Source: Streptomyces griseocarneus
Lineage (GTDB): Bacteria; Actinomycetota; Actinomycetes; Streptomycetales; Streptomycetaceae
Assembly: GCA_003674045.1 (NCBI GenBank)
Contig: PENC01000017.1
Span: 94,394 to 158,393, forward strand
DNA length: 64,000 nt
Direction: 5' to 3'
Part shown: positions 16,917-24,636 of the stretch, piece after piece
Layout: each line of letters opens with the position of its first letter
How positions within the stretch are numbered: position 1 is the stretch's first letter
Translations under genes and position numbers: made by a program
The notes under the pieces: model-generated
The model's input: only the letters and a program-made list of their open reading frames with translations
Databases searched by the model: none
What the model was told of the DNA's origin: nothing

Positions 16917-18923
16917 TCAGCGCTTCAGCCGCCCCCGTACCGCCTTGAGCAGCTGCACCCGCTCGACCCGCAGGGTCAGCGCGTCGCGTCCCGGCAGCGG
17001 TTTGGCGTACCACGGCATGCCGAGCCGCTGCCAGCGCGCGGGGGCGAGCGACGGCTGCGGCGGTACGGGTACGGACCACTCCGCTCCCGTACCCGCCACC
17101 GCGAGGCGGAGGCCGAGCCGCCACTCGCCCGCCGTGGCGCACGGCACCAGCGCCGTGAACCTGCCGTCGGACGCGGACGGCTCCACCACCACGGTCCTCT
17201 CCGCGCCGTCCGGCCCCTCGGCCCGGACCGTCAGCGCGTCCTTCGGCCAGCCCGCGAGGGTGCAGCGGCCGCTGACGGCCAGGGTGGCCGGGGCGTCGGG
17301 GGACCAGGCCACGCTCGTCACGCGCAGACGCGGCCGCACCCGGGGGCGGGTCTCGCCCACGTCCAGGGTGAGGTTGCCGTACGGCTTGGTGGTGTACAGG
17401 GCGACCGCCACCCCCTGCGCGGTGACCAGCACGGTCGTCGCGTCGGTCACCGACTCCGCGCGGCTGCTGCCGAGGCGGGCCTCCTTGGTGACGCCCTGGG
17501 CGCCCACGGCCAGCGAGATGTCCCAGAGCCCGGCCGCCAGCGGCGCGAGGTCGACCGTGACGTCGAAGCCCGCGGTCCCGTAGTCGTGGCGGCCACCGTC
17601 CTCGTCGGCTCCCAGGCCCGGGGTGGGGATGTGGTGGACCGGGAGGCGGCGCTCCTCGTCCGAGCCACGCCTGCGGAGGACGAGCTCGGTCGACACGTCG
17701 GTCGTCGCGATGCGGTGGATGTAGGCGTGGCCCGCGAGGCGGAGCCCGGTGGCGTTGATCTCCGCGGACTCGACGCGGTGCCGGACGCGGAGCTCGGCGG
17801 TGATGTCGTAGCAGTCGTCGGGGATGCCGAGCGTGGAGTCCCGGAAGTAGGGGTAGAGGGCGTGGACGCGCCCGTCCTCGACCAGCAGGTCAGGGCCCTC
17901 GGCCGCCTTGGGGGCCAGAGTGGTGATGCCGTAGCTGGCGGCGCCCCGGTCGAGCTCCCAGTGGACGAGGGTGAGGAGCTCGTCGAGGAGCGCGTGGCGG
18001 ACGAGGTGGCAGCGGAGCCGGATCACGGCGGGCAGCCGGGCGGCCAGGCCCTCGGTCCAGTACGGGGTGACGAGGTCGGCCAGCTCGCGGAGGAGCTTGT
18101 CCTGGACGTCGCGCTGCGGCTCCCGGCACAGCTGGAGGACCGCGTCGCGGAGCTCGACGGCGTAGTGCCGGTGCATCAGGGCGTCGCGGTCGGGGCCGTC
18201 GGGGACGCGGTCCGCGACCAGCCCGGTCATGGTCCGGAACAGATCCATCCGCATCCGCGTGCCATGTTCCTGCGCGGTGATGTTGTTGCCGTCCTCGCGC
18301 GCCACCCAGTAGAGGCAGTCGTAGTCGGCGACCACGGATATCGCGGCGGCCTCGAGGTAGGCGGTGGCGACGAAAGGCTGGTCCTCGCCGATCGACAGAC
18401 CTGTGTCGAAGCGGAGCCGGAGCCGGTCGATCAGCTCGCGGCGGAAGAGCTTCATCGGGTTGAGCGTCCAGTAGACGCGGGAGGCGAAGACGTCGGTCCG
18501 GGGCTGGTTCCGCCGGAACATCGACTGCGGCGCGCGGCGTCCGCCCTCACCCACGATCCGGCCGAGAGCCACGTCCGAGCCGTTCTCGTCGGCCGACGCG
18601 ACCATGCGCTCCAGGGCCTCCGGCCCGAGGTGGTCGTCCGCGTCGAGGAAGAATATGTACCGCCCGGTCGCACGGTCGAGACCCAGATTCCGCGGACCCG
18701 CGGGTCCGCCGGAATTCGGCTGGTGGATCACCCGCATCAGCGGTGCCTCGTCCGCCAGGCGGTCGAGCTCCTCCGCCGTCCCGTCCGTGGAGCCGTCGTC
18801 GACCGCTATCAGCTCGATCCGGTCCGCGCCCAGGGTCTGGCCGAGGACGGACGTGACACTGCGGGTCGCATACGGCATGGCGTTGTACGCGGCGATGATG
18901 ACCGTGACATCCGGTCCAGGCAT
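16917..18923 (-). CDS. Family 2 glycosyltransferase with long C-terminal region
   Basis: A 668-residue protein. The first ~240 residues are a GT-A glycosyltransferase family 2 domain: VTVIIAAYNAMPYATRSVTSVLGQTL, the nucleotide-binding VDDGSTDGT, and the metal-binding FLDADDHLG. The middle (about 240-330) is helical and the remaining ~330 residues are beta-rich repeats without membrane helices, ending in a basic tail (RVQLLKAVRGRLKR). Similar proteins in streptomycetes are linked to wall teichoic-acid or surface polysaccharide synthesis, but there is no such cluster here. The start is preceded by GGAGCCCC and an AT-rich stretch (CTATACCCTTAAATC) that may hold the -10. Confidence 0.8.
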   Translation of the reverse strand: MPGPDVTVIIAAYNAMPYATRSVTSVLGQTLGADRIELIAVDDGSTDGTAEELDRLADEAPLMRVIHQPNSGGPAGPRNLGLDRATGRYIFFLDADDHLGPEALERMVASADENGSDVALGRIVGEGGRRAPQSMFRRNQPRTDVFASRVYWTLNPMKLFRRELIDRLRLRFDTGLSIGEDQPFVATAYLEAAAISVVADYDCLYWVAREDGNNITAQEHGTRMRMDLFRTMTGLVADRVPDGPDRDALMHRHYAVELRDAVLQLCREPQRDVQDKLLRELADLVTPYWTEGLAARLPAVIRLRCHLVRHALLDELLTLVHWELDRGAASYGITTLAPKAAEGPDLLVEDGRVHALYPYFRDSTLGIPDDCYDITAELRVRHRVESAEINATGLRLAGHAYIHRIATTDVSTELVLRRRGSDEERRLPVHHIPTPGLGADEDGGRHDYGTAGFDVTVDLAPLAAGLWDISLAVGAQGVTKEARLGSSRAESVTDATTVLVTAQGVAVALYTTKPYGNLTLDVGETRPRVRPRLRVTSVAWSPDAPATLAVSGRCTLAGWPKDALTVRAEGPDGAERTVVVEPSASDGRFTALVPCATAGEWRLGLRLAVAGTGAEWSVPVPPQPSLAPARWQRLGMPWYAKPLPGRDALTLRVERVQLLKAVRGRLKR

Positions 18924-19226
18924 GGCGAGGGGCTCCGTTCCCGCAGTTCAGAGTGCGATTTAAGGGTATAGGAGTGGCCCGAACCGGTGTTCTGGAGCGG
19001 CGATCCTGCCCGGGGCCACGGACCCGTGCCCGGCGGCCACGACCCGGCCGTGCCCTTGCCCCGCACGGCGGGAGCGCCCCGATTATTTCCGCGGCAATTT
19101 CCGGATCGTTCATCCGGGCGGCGGCTGCGGCAGCTGGCCGGATCTCATGCTTGCCGGAATTCCTGGGGAGCAGGAGAGTGGGCCGCGCTCGTTCTGCCGT
19201 ATGAGGAAAACGAGGAAGGGGTCACT
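18924..19226. other. Intergenic region between divergent genes
   Basis: This 303-base stretch separates the glycosyltransferase (leftward) from the secreted protein gene (rightward). No gene is supported. Its left end has an AT-rich patch (TTTAAGGGTATAGG) that reads as a possible -10 for the leftward gene, and its right end carries GAGGAAGGGG, the ribosome site of the secreted protein. Longer frames through it are Arg/Pro-rich and look non-coding. Confidence 0.5.
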
Positions 19227-19799
19227 ATGGCCAGACGTGTGTTCCGGTCCTGCCGAAGACCGGTCACGATACTGCTGGGAATGGCGTTGAGCGCCTTCCT
19301 GGTCAATGCGGCACCCGCGTCGGCCGTGAGCAGCCCGGCGGTGGGGAACGAGGAATTCAAGGCGTTCAACATGTGGTTCGACGTCACCGCCCTGTCGAAC
19401 ACCAATGAATGCATTCCCTCGTGGGTCACGGCACGCTATCGCGACCCCGTCTCGGGCAGTGACACCTGGACCAGGCTCGTACGGACCAACAACAACGGCT
19501 GCGAGACCGACCAGGAGCATCTGCAGAAGTTCGGCGACTTCCAGAACACCTGGAGCAGCGTCAATCTCCTCGGCGGGCCGAAGCCGGGGCAGCATATTTT
19601 CTGGAAGGACCTCACGAGCCTGACGCTGACCGTGACGACTCCGAACACCCCGCCGGGGCGGCAGAAGTGCGTGAGCGTCAACAAGTTCGGCATCTGGGGG
19701 CTGGACACGAACAACTACTGGCACGAGCTGGTCAATCAGCAGTCCGAGTGGGTCTTCTGCGACGGCCACAACGACTACGAGATGTTCGTCAAGCACTGA
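19227..19799 (+). CDS. Secreted protein of unknown function with four cysteines
   Basis: A 190-residue precursor. The N-terminus is a clear Sec signal: basic MARRVFRSCRRP, hydrophobic ILLGMALSAFLVNA and an AxA-type site after APASA near residue 34. The mature ~155 residues contain four Cys (NECIPSW, NGCETD, KCVSV, FCDGH), probably two disulfides, many Trp/Asn/Thr and no charged low-complexity, suggesting a compact beta-rich extracellular domain. I do not recognise the family. ATG 19227 is chosen over longer frames because AAGGGG lies just upstream and the signal peptide starts there. Codon choice is less GC-extreme than in the flanking genes (AAC/AAT-rich), a mild hint of transfer or of a surface-selected gene. 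Confidence 0.75.
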   Translation: MARRVFRSCRRPVTILLGMALSAFLVNAAPASAVSSPAVGNEEFKAFNMWFDVTALSNTNECIPSWVTARYRDPVSGSDTWTRLVRTNNNGCETDQEHLQKFGDFQNTWSSVNLLGGPKPGQHIFWKDLTSLTLTVTTPNTPPGRQKCVSVNKFGIWGLDTNNYWHELVNQQSEWVFCDGHNDYEMFVKH

Positions 19800-19823
19800 C
19801 GCCGGCCCGTGGCGGGGCAATGA

Positions 19824-19841
19824 CCGAGGGGCGTCCCTCGG
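19824..19841. terminator. Hairpin downstream of the secreted protein gene
   Basis: CCGAGGG and CCCTCGG pair perfectly around a GCGT loop 25 bases after the stop codon at 19799, a plausible terminator. Confidence 0.55.
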
Positions 19842-19854
19842 GGTGCCCTTCGAA

Positions 19855-19878
19855 CGTCACTTCCGGCGTCACTTCCGG
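19855..19878 (+). repeat. Two exact tandem copies of a 12-mer
   Basis: CGTCACTTCCGG occurs twice in direct succession in the spacer before the GDXG hydrolase gene. It could be a paired regulator half-site or a slippage duplication. Confidence 0.6.
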
Positions 19879-19933
19879 GCGGCCCGGAACCAGTGCCATG
19901 GCCCCGTGCCGGGCAAGTGATTGACTACGCCAC

Positions 19934-20947
19934 ATGATGAGCCTCTGGGACATGTCCCCTCTCGACCCGGAACTCGCCGCGGCGCTGGCGGCTCTGGGGG
20001 ACAGGGCGAGAGAACCGTTCACCCCCGAGAACCTGGCGGCCCGGCAGGAGCGGGACGCCGCGGACCGGCCCAGGCCGACGGTTGAAGATCTCCGGGCCGA
20101 CGGCCGCTTCGAGGTGGACGAGCTGAGCGTGCCGGGAGCGCCGGGCGGGCCGGACGTCACGCTGGTGAGCGCCCGGCCCGCCGGGGTCGCCGGGCCCCTG
20201 CCGCTGTTGTACTACCTGCACGGCGGCGGAATGATCATGGGCAACGCGTGGTCCGTACTGCCGCGGCTGCTGCGCGAATGGGCGCTGCCGCTGGGGCTGG
20301 CCGTCATATCGGTGGAGTACCGGCTCGCACCGCGGACCCGCTACCCCGGGCCGCTGGAGGACTGCTACGCCGGATTCGTCCGGGCGGCCGAGCGCGCCGG
20401 TCAGCTGGGTATCGACGCGGACCGCATCGTCATCGGAGGAAAGAGCGCCGGTGGCGGACTGGCCGCGGCGCTCGCCCTGCTCACCCGCGACCGCGGCGGG
20501 CCCGCACCGATCGGGCAACTCCTCCTGTGCCCGATGCTCGACGACCGCGGCACCACCTTCTCCAGCCACCAGATGGCCGGCGTCGACACCTGGGACCGGA
20601 CCTCCAACGCCACCGCGTGGCAGGCGCTGCTGGGCGACCGGTACGGCGCCGCGGACCTGCCGCCCTACGCGGCACCCGCCCGTGCCACGGACCTGTCCGG
20701 GCTGCCTCCGGCCTACATCGACGTCGGATCGGCCGAGACCCTCAGGGACGAGGACGTGGCCTACGCCCACGCGATCTGGCGGGCCGGGGGCCAGGCCGAA
20801 CTGCACGTATGGCCGGGAGCCTGCCACGGCTTCGACACCTTCGCACCACAAGCGGCCGTCAGCCGGGACGCCCGTGAAGCCCGTACCCGCTGGCTTCGGC
20901 GCACCCTCGACCGGGCCGCCGCACGGCCCCGGAGTCACGGGAGCTGA
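19934..20947 (+). CDS. GDXG-type alpha/beta hydrolase (hormone-sensitive-lipase family)
   Basis: A 337-residue esterase-like enzyme of the HSL/bacterial family IV. The oxyanion motif HGGG (LHGGGMIMGN) and the downstream VEYRLAP are standard; the nucleophile elbow reads GKSAGGG where most members have GDSAGG, and the acid (DVGSAETLRDED) and base (GACHGFD) are in place. The Lys for Asp change next to the serine may tune specificity. The enzyme is cytosolic with a family-typical N-terminal cap. ATG 19934 (or the adjacent ATG 19937) starts MMSLWDMSPLDPEL. It is monocistronic and converges with the YqeY-like gene. Confidence 0.8.
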   Translation: MMSLWDMSPLDPELAAALAALGDRAREPFTPENLAARQERDAADRPRPTVEDLRADGRFEVDELSVPGAPGGPDVTLVSARPAGVAGPLPLLYYLHGGGMIMGNAWSVLPRLLREWALPLGLAVISVEYRLAPRTRYPGPLEDCYAGFVRAAERAGQLGIDADRIVIGGKSAGGGLAAALALLTRDRGGPAPIGQLLLCPMLDDRGTTFSSHQMAGVDTWDRTSNATAWQALLGDRYGAADLPPYAAPARATDLSGLPPAYIDVGSAETLRDEDVAYAHAIWRAGGQAELHVWPGACHGFDTFAPQAAVSRDAREARTRWLRRTLDRAAARPRSHGS

Positions 20948-20976
20948 CGCTGCTTCAGCTCTTCTCCCCCTCCCGC

Positions 20977-21339
20977 TCAGCGGCCGGTCGGCTCGTCGAG
21001 CAGCCGCTGCAGCACGGCGGCCTCCGCGCGGAGCCGCTCGGCCCGGTCGGCGTGTGCGGGCGCGGTCAACTGCGACGCGGCGTCGAGCCGTTCGGCGATC
21101 TCGGCGCGCGCGATGTCCACCACATCCTGCTCGCTCAGCTCACGCCGTACCGCCTCGGTGGTGCCCGCCCCGACCGGCGAGTGTTCGAGGGCCACGCCGC
21201 GCAGCTCGGCTTCGCCCACGGGCACCGCCTCGGCGTTGTCCAGCGCGGCGAGCGTCGCGCGCAGCGCGCTCACCGCGGCCTTGTCGCGGGCGCGCATCGC
21301 TTTCGTCAGGTCCTGGCGCATTCGAAGACGTAGAGACAT
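20977..21339 (-). CDS. GatB/YqeY domain protein
   Basis: A 120-residue helical protein starting MSLRLRMRQDLTKAMRARDKAAVSALRATLAALDNAEAV, the standard opening of YqeY, which is homologous to the tail domain of the amidotransferase subunit GatB. The late motif that is well conserved in YqeY (long helices with GAxxSMGDVM in full-length members) is replaced by a shorter helical end, so it is a short actinomycete variant of about 120 rather than 150 residues. A tRNA-related role is known only by homology. Confidence 0.75.
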   Translation of the reverse strand: MSLRLRMRQDLTKAMRARDKAAVSALRATLAALDNAEAVPVGEAELRGVALEHSPVGAGTTEAVRRELSEQDVVDIARAEIAERLDAASQLTAPAHADRAERLRAEAAVLQRLLDEPTGR

Positions 21340-21414
21340 GCCGGTGATCCTAACTCAGGCATTTTCTCGCCGATATGAGCCCACCGGCCCGGACCGAATT
21401 CCCCATGGGCGCGG

Positions 21415-22194
21415 TCAGAACATACGTGGCTGTCCGCTGGAAGCGCTCAGTCCGCCGTCGACGGGAATATGGACGCCGTTGACGAAGCGGGCATCTGGGC
21501 CCGCCAGGAAGGCGATGACATCGGCGACTTCGGCCGGTTCGGCGGGGCGCTGCATGGGGATGCGCCGGCGGAATGCGGCGAGTGTTTCCTCGTTCTCGAT
21601 GACGGGAGCGGCCACCGGGGTGCGGGTGAGGCTCGGGTGCACGGCATTGACCCGTACACCCTCGTGGCCGTGGTCGAGCGCCATGGCGTTGGTGAGGTTG
21701 ACCAGTGCTCCCTTGGCGGTGTTGTAGGCGGCCAGACCCCAGTCCGCCCCGAGCCCGGACACCGAACCGACATTGACGATGCAGCCGCCGACGCGGCGCA
21801 GATGGGGCAGCGCGGCCTTCGAGGCGAAGAAGACGCCGTCGACATCGACGCCCAGGACCTGGCGCCACGTGGCGGTGTCGGTGTGCTCGACGGTTCCGGC
21901 CACGCCGATGGCCGCGTTGTTGACCAGCACGTCCAGTCGGCCGTACTCCTCGGCCACACCCGCGACCACCGCGGTGATCGCGGTCTCGTCGGAGACGTCC
22001 GCGACGCGCGTGACGACGGTCGAACCGGCCGGTGCGACGGCGGCGGCCCTCTTCAGCTTCTCCTCGGTGCGCCCCACGGCGACCACCGTGGCGCCTTCGC
22101 GTCCGAAACGGTGCACGGTGGCGGCGCCGATGCCGGACCCTCCGCCGGTGACGATGACGACCTTGCCGGCGAATCGGTTTCCGTCCACGGCCAC
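21415..22194 (-). CDS. Short-chain dehydrogenase/reductase
   Basis: A 259-residue classical SDR: cofactor motif TGGGSGIGAAT near residue 16, NNAAIG, catalytic Ser in NVGSVSG and YNTAK for Tyr/Lys, and the C-terminal VNGVHIPVDGG. The residue after beta-2 (VGRTEEK) suggests NADP(H) preference. The substrate cannot be read from the sequence. It faces the MarR gene at 22546; the 351-base spacer has tandem repeats and small palindromes, so MarR control is plausible. Confidence 0.85.
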   Translation of the reverse strand: MAVDGNRFAGKVVIVTGGGSGIGAATVHRFGREGATVVAVGRTEEKLKRAAAVAPAGSTVVTRVADVSDETAITAVVAGVAEEYGRLDVLVNNAAIGVAGTVEHTDTATWRQVLGVDVDGVFFASKAALPHLRRVGGCIVNVGSVSGLGADWGLAAYNTAKGALVNLTNAMALDHGHEGVRVNAVHPSLTRTPVAAPVIENEETLAAFRRRIPMQRPAEPAEVADVIAFLAGPDARFVNGVHIPVDGGLSASSGQPRMF

Positions 22195-22207
22195 TCCTCA
22201 TGCGTAT

Positions 22208-22260
22208 GCGAGTCATGTGTGTACGAGTCATGCGTGTGCGAGCGTGTGCGAGCGTGTGCC
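22208..22260. repeat. Short-period direct repeats
   Basis: GAGTCATG recurs with a 15-base period (22210 and 22225), and AGCGTGTGCG recurs with a 10-base period (22241-22260), built from GTGTG/GCGAG units. The block lies in the leader of the SDR gene and is the most repetitive DNA in the window. Confidence 0.7.
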
Positions 22261-22516
22261 ACGACCTTATGAGGTACGCCATCTTGATCGTGGACAGTGG
22301 GCACAGCACGTGGTGGCGAAGTCGCCATTCCCTATGGTTCCTTCGCCGTGATCAGCGAACCGACCGTGGCCTACCTCGACTTCGCGGGCAAGCCCGGTCT
22401 GCTCGACGGCCTGCCGGGGCTGCCATTGCCTCTTCCGGCCGCTGCCGCACACCGCGGAGCGGCCGGCCGGCGCCGGTCCGACGGCCGCACATGGACCGCG
22501 GCAGAACCATAGACAC

Positions 22517-22526
22517 CCTATATAGG
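22517..22526. promoter_or_regulatory. Palindrome upstream of MarR gene
   Basis: CCTATATAGG is a perfect 10-bp palindrome 19 bases before the MarR start, flanked by CAC and GTG half-matches. It may be the -10 region with an overlapping autoregulatory operator. Confidence 0.45.
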
Positions 22527-22545
22527 TGGGTGATACACCGGAGAC

Positions 22546-23019
22546 ATGGAGGGAACGCCCGAAGGGCGGCGCCATGAAACGGCGGTGGCCCTGATCGATA
22601 TGGTCACCGTGATGCTGAGGCACCTCGCGGCACGGGAGGGCATGAGCCTGACCACCCTCTCGACGCTCAGGAGGCTGGAGCAGGAAGGCCCGGTCCGGCT
22701 GACCCTGCTGGCCACGGCGGAAGGCATCGCCCAGCCCTCGATGACACAGCTCGTGCAGCGGCTGGAACGCCAGGGCCTCGCCACGCGGCTGAGCCATCCC
22801 GAGGACGGACGGGTCTGTCTCGTCGCCATCACGGACACCGGACGGGAGTTGCTGGCCGAACGCCACCGGGCGACGGAGACCCGGATCGCCGACCTGCTGG
22901 GCACACTGCCCGCCGAGAACCTGCGCGCGCTGGACGAGGCCCTGCACACGGCCCTGCCCATCGTCCGGCAGGTGGCCAGGGCCGCCGCCGCGTGGCCTCG
23001 CGGCAGGCCGGTTTCCTGA
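22546..23019 (+). CDS. MarR family regulator
   Basis: A 157-residue MarR-type winged-helix protein: TTLSTLRRLEQEGPVRLTLLATAEGIAQPSMTQLVQRLERQGLATRLSHPEDGRVCLVAITDTGRELL holds the recognition helix and the wing with its DxR (PEDGRV). It precedes the P450 operon by about 130 bases on the same strand and faces the SDR gene, so it may control either. The inducer is unknown. ATG 22546 lies just after CCGGAGAC, a reasonable ribosome site. Confidence 0.85.
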   Translation: MEGTPEGRRHETAVALIDMVTVMLRHLAAREGMSLTTLSTLRRLEQEGPVRLTLLATAEGIAQPSMTQLVQRLERQGLATRLSHPEDGRVCLVAITDTGRELLAERHRATETRIADLLGTLPAENLRALDEALHTALPIVRQVARAAAAWPRGRPVS

Positions 23020-23146
23020 CCCACGCCGCTCGTCGGCGTGTCCCTCCTGCGGGCCGGACCCGGCCGGCCGCGCCTCAGGCGCGGGCCGCGTCCCGGGATC
23101 CCGCCTGCCCGACACGGCAATGGACCTGCGAAAGGGGCGGAGAACC

Positions 23147-24385
23147 ATGAGCACCACCGCGGAACCCGGCACCCACGCGTTGTTCACCGAAGCACCCGGC
23201 TACCCCATGACCCGGGCCACCGGCTGTCCGTTCGACCCGTCACCGACCCTGCACGACCTCCAGACCGCGGCCCCGGTCAGCCGGGTGCGCCTCTGGGACG
23301 GCAGCACTCCCTGGCTGGTCACCCGCTACGAGGACATGCGGGCGCTGCTGGCCGATCCGCGGATCAGCGCGGACGCGACCCTCCCGCATTACCCGCATCC
23401 GGGCGCGGCCCAGAAGGAGAGCCGGCCGCTGCTGCGGAGCTTCCTCACCATGGACGACCCGGAGCACGCCCGGCTGCGCCGGATGGTCACCTCCGCGTTC
23501 TCCATCAAACGGATGGAGGCGCTGCGGCCGACGGTGCAGAAGATCGTCGACGGCCTGATCGACACCATGCTCGCCGGCCCGAAGCCGGTGGACCTGGTCC
23601 AGGCGTTCGCGCTGCCGGTACCGTCGCTGGTCATCTGCGCGCTGCTGGGCGTCCCGTACGCCGACCACGAATCCTTCCAGTCCGACAGCCAGGTCCTGGT
23701 CAAGGGCACCGCGACGCCGGAGGAAGCGCGGGAGGCCACGCAGCGGCTGGTCGCCTATCTGGAACGGCTGATCGACGACAAGCTCGCCCGCCCGGCGGAC
23801 GACCTGCTCTCCGCGCTGGCCGAACGGATCCGTGCCGGTGAGCTGTCCCGGCGGGAAGCGGCCAACATGGGGGTGCTGCTGCTGATCGCCGGGCACGAGA
23901 CGACGGCGAACATGATCGCGCTGGGCACCCTGGCCCTGCTGCAGCACCCCGGCCAGCTGGCCAGGCTGCGCGGGAGCGACGACCCGAAGCTGGCCGCCTC
24001 GGCGGTCGAGGAGCTCCTGCGCTACCTGACGATCGTGCACAACGGGCGGCGCCGCGTGGCCCGGGAGGACATCGCGATCGACGGAGTGACCATCCGCGCG
24101 GGCGAGGGCGTCGTCTTCGCCGCCGAGATCGGCAACCGCGACCCGGACGCCTTCCCCGAACCCGACCGGCTGGACGTGGCACGCAACCCCCGCCACCACC
24201 TGACCTTCGGCTTCGGCGTGCACCAGTGCCTCGGCCAGCCCCTGGCCCGGGTGGAACTGCAGGTCGTCTACAGCACCCTCTACCGCCGTATCCCCACCCT
24301 GAGGGCGGCGGTCGGCCTCGACGAGACCCCGTTCAAGCACGACGGGCTCATCTTCGGCGTCTACGAACTGCCCGTCACCTGGTGA
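23147..24385 (+). CDS. Cytochrome P450 (CYP105-like)
   Basis: A 412-residue soluble bacterial P450. The I-helix oxygen motif is LIAGHETTANM (near residue 249), the ExxR is in VEELLRYL, and the heme loop FGFGVHQCLGQPLARVEL gives Cys361. N-terminal TGCPFDPSPTLHDLQ and SRVRLWDGSTPWLVTRYEDMRALLADPRISAD are typical of CYP105, a family of broad-range hydroxylases in streptomycetes. ATG 23147 is preceded by GGGGCGGAG; the longer frame from 23120 lacks this. It forms an operon with its own ferredoxin and reductase, so the monooxygenase set is complete. Substrate unknown: a drug-like or natural-product oxidation is the usual guess. Confidence 0.9.
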   Translation: MSTTAEPGTHALFTEAPGYPMTRATGCPFDPSPTLHDLQTAAPVSRVRLWDGSTPWLVTRYEDMRALLADPRISADATLPHYPHPGAAQKESRPLLRSFLTMDDPEHARLRRMVTSAFSIKRMEALRPTVQKIVDGLIDTMLAGPKPVDLVQAFALPVPSLVICALLGVPYADHESFQSDSQVLVKGTATPEEAREATQRLVAYLERLIDDKLARPADDLLSALAERIRAGELSRREAANMGVLLLIAGHETTANMIALGTLALLQHPGQLARLRGSDDPKLAASAVEELLRYLTIVHNGRRRVAREDIAIDGVTIRAGEGVVFAAEIGNRDPDAFPEPDRLDVARNPRHHLTFGFGVHQCLGQPLARVELQVVYSTLYRRIPTLRAAVGLDETPFKHDGLIFGVYELPVTW

Positions 24386-24420
24386 CCCGGGCCCACCGCG
24401 CGATGGGAAAGGAGGAACCG

Positions 24421-24636
24421 ATGAAGGTGTTCATCGACCAGGACAAGTGTGTCGCCGCCGGACAGTGCGTGCTGAGCGCACCCGAGGTGTTCGACCAGCG
24501 CGAGGAGGACGGCATCGTCGTCCTGCTCGCCGAGACCCCGCCCGAGGGGCTGGCCGACGACGTACGGCAGGCCGTCACCCTCTGCCCGGCCCAGGCGATC
24601 TGGACGGAAGCGACGGAAGCGCAGGCGACGGAGTGA
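24421..24636 (+). CDS. 3Fe-4S ferredoxin partner of the P450
   Basis: A 71-residue ferredoxin starting MKVFIDQDKCVAAGQC. The cluster motif CxxxxxC...C (Cys10, Cys16 and the late LCPAQAI) lacks the second Cys of a 4Fe-4S site, which is the pattern of the 3Fe-4S ferredoxins that serve CYP105-type P450s. It starts 35 bases after the P450 and ends in an overlap (GTGA) with the reductase gene. It passes electrons one at a time from the reductase to the heme. Confidence 0.9.
   Translation: MKVFIDQDKCVAAGQCVLSAPEVFDQREEDGIVVLLAETPPEGLADDVRQAVTLCPAQAIWTEATEAQATE

Larger units (their letters stand above)
22195..22545. other. Repeat-bearing spacer between SDR and MarR genes
   Basis: This 351-base stretch has no convincing gene. 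It contains the short tandem repeats at 22208-22260, a perfect inverted repeat TGGCGA-AG-TCGCCA at 22314-22327, and CCTATATAGG at 22517-22526. A possible short frame starting near GTG 22348 reads VISEPTVAYLDFAGKPGLLDG and could be a gene remnant, but it has no recognisable homologue and soon turns to low complexity. Confidence 0.5.

Noticed and set aside
22297..22512. 72-codon frame in the SDR-MarR spacer
   Set aside because: Starts well but has no homologue I recognise and ends in low complexity; kept only as a remark in the spacer entry.
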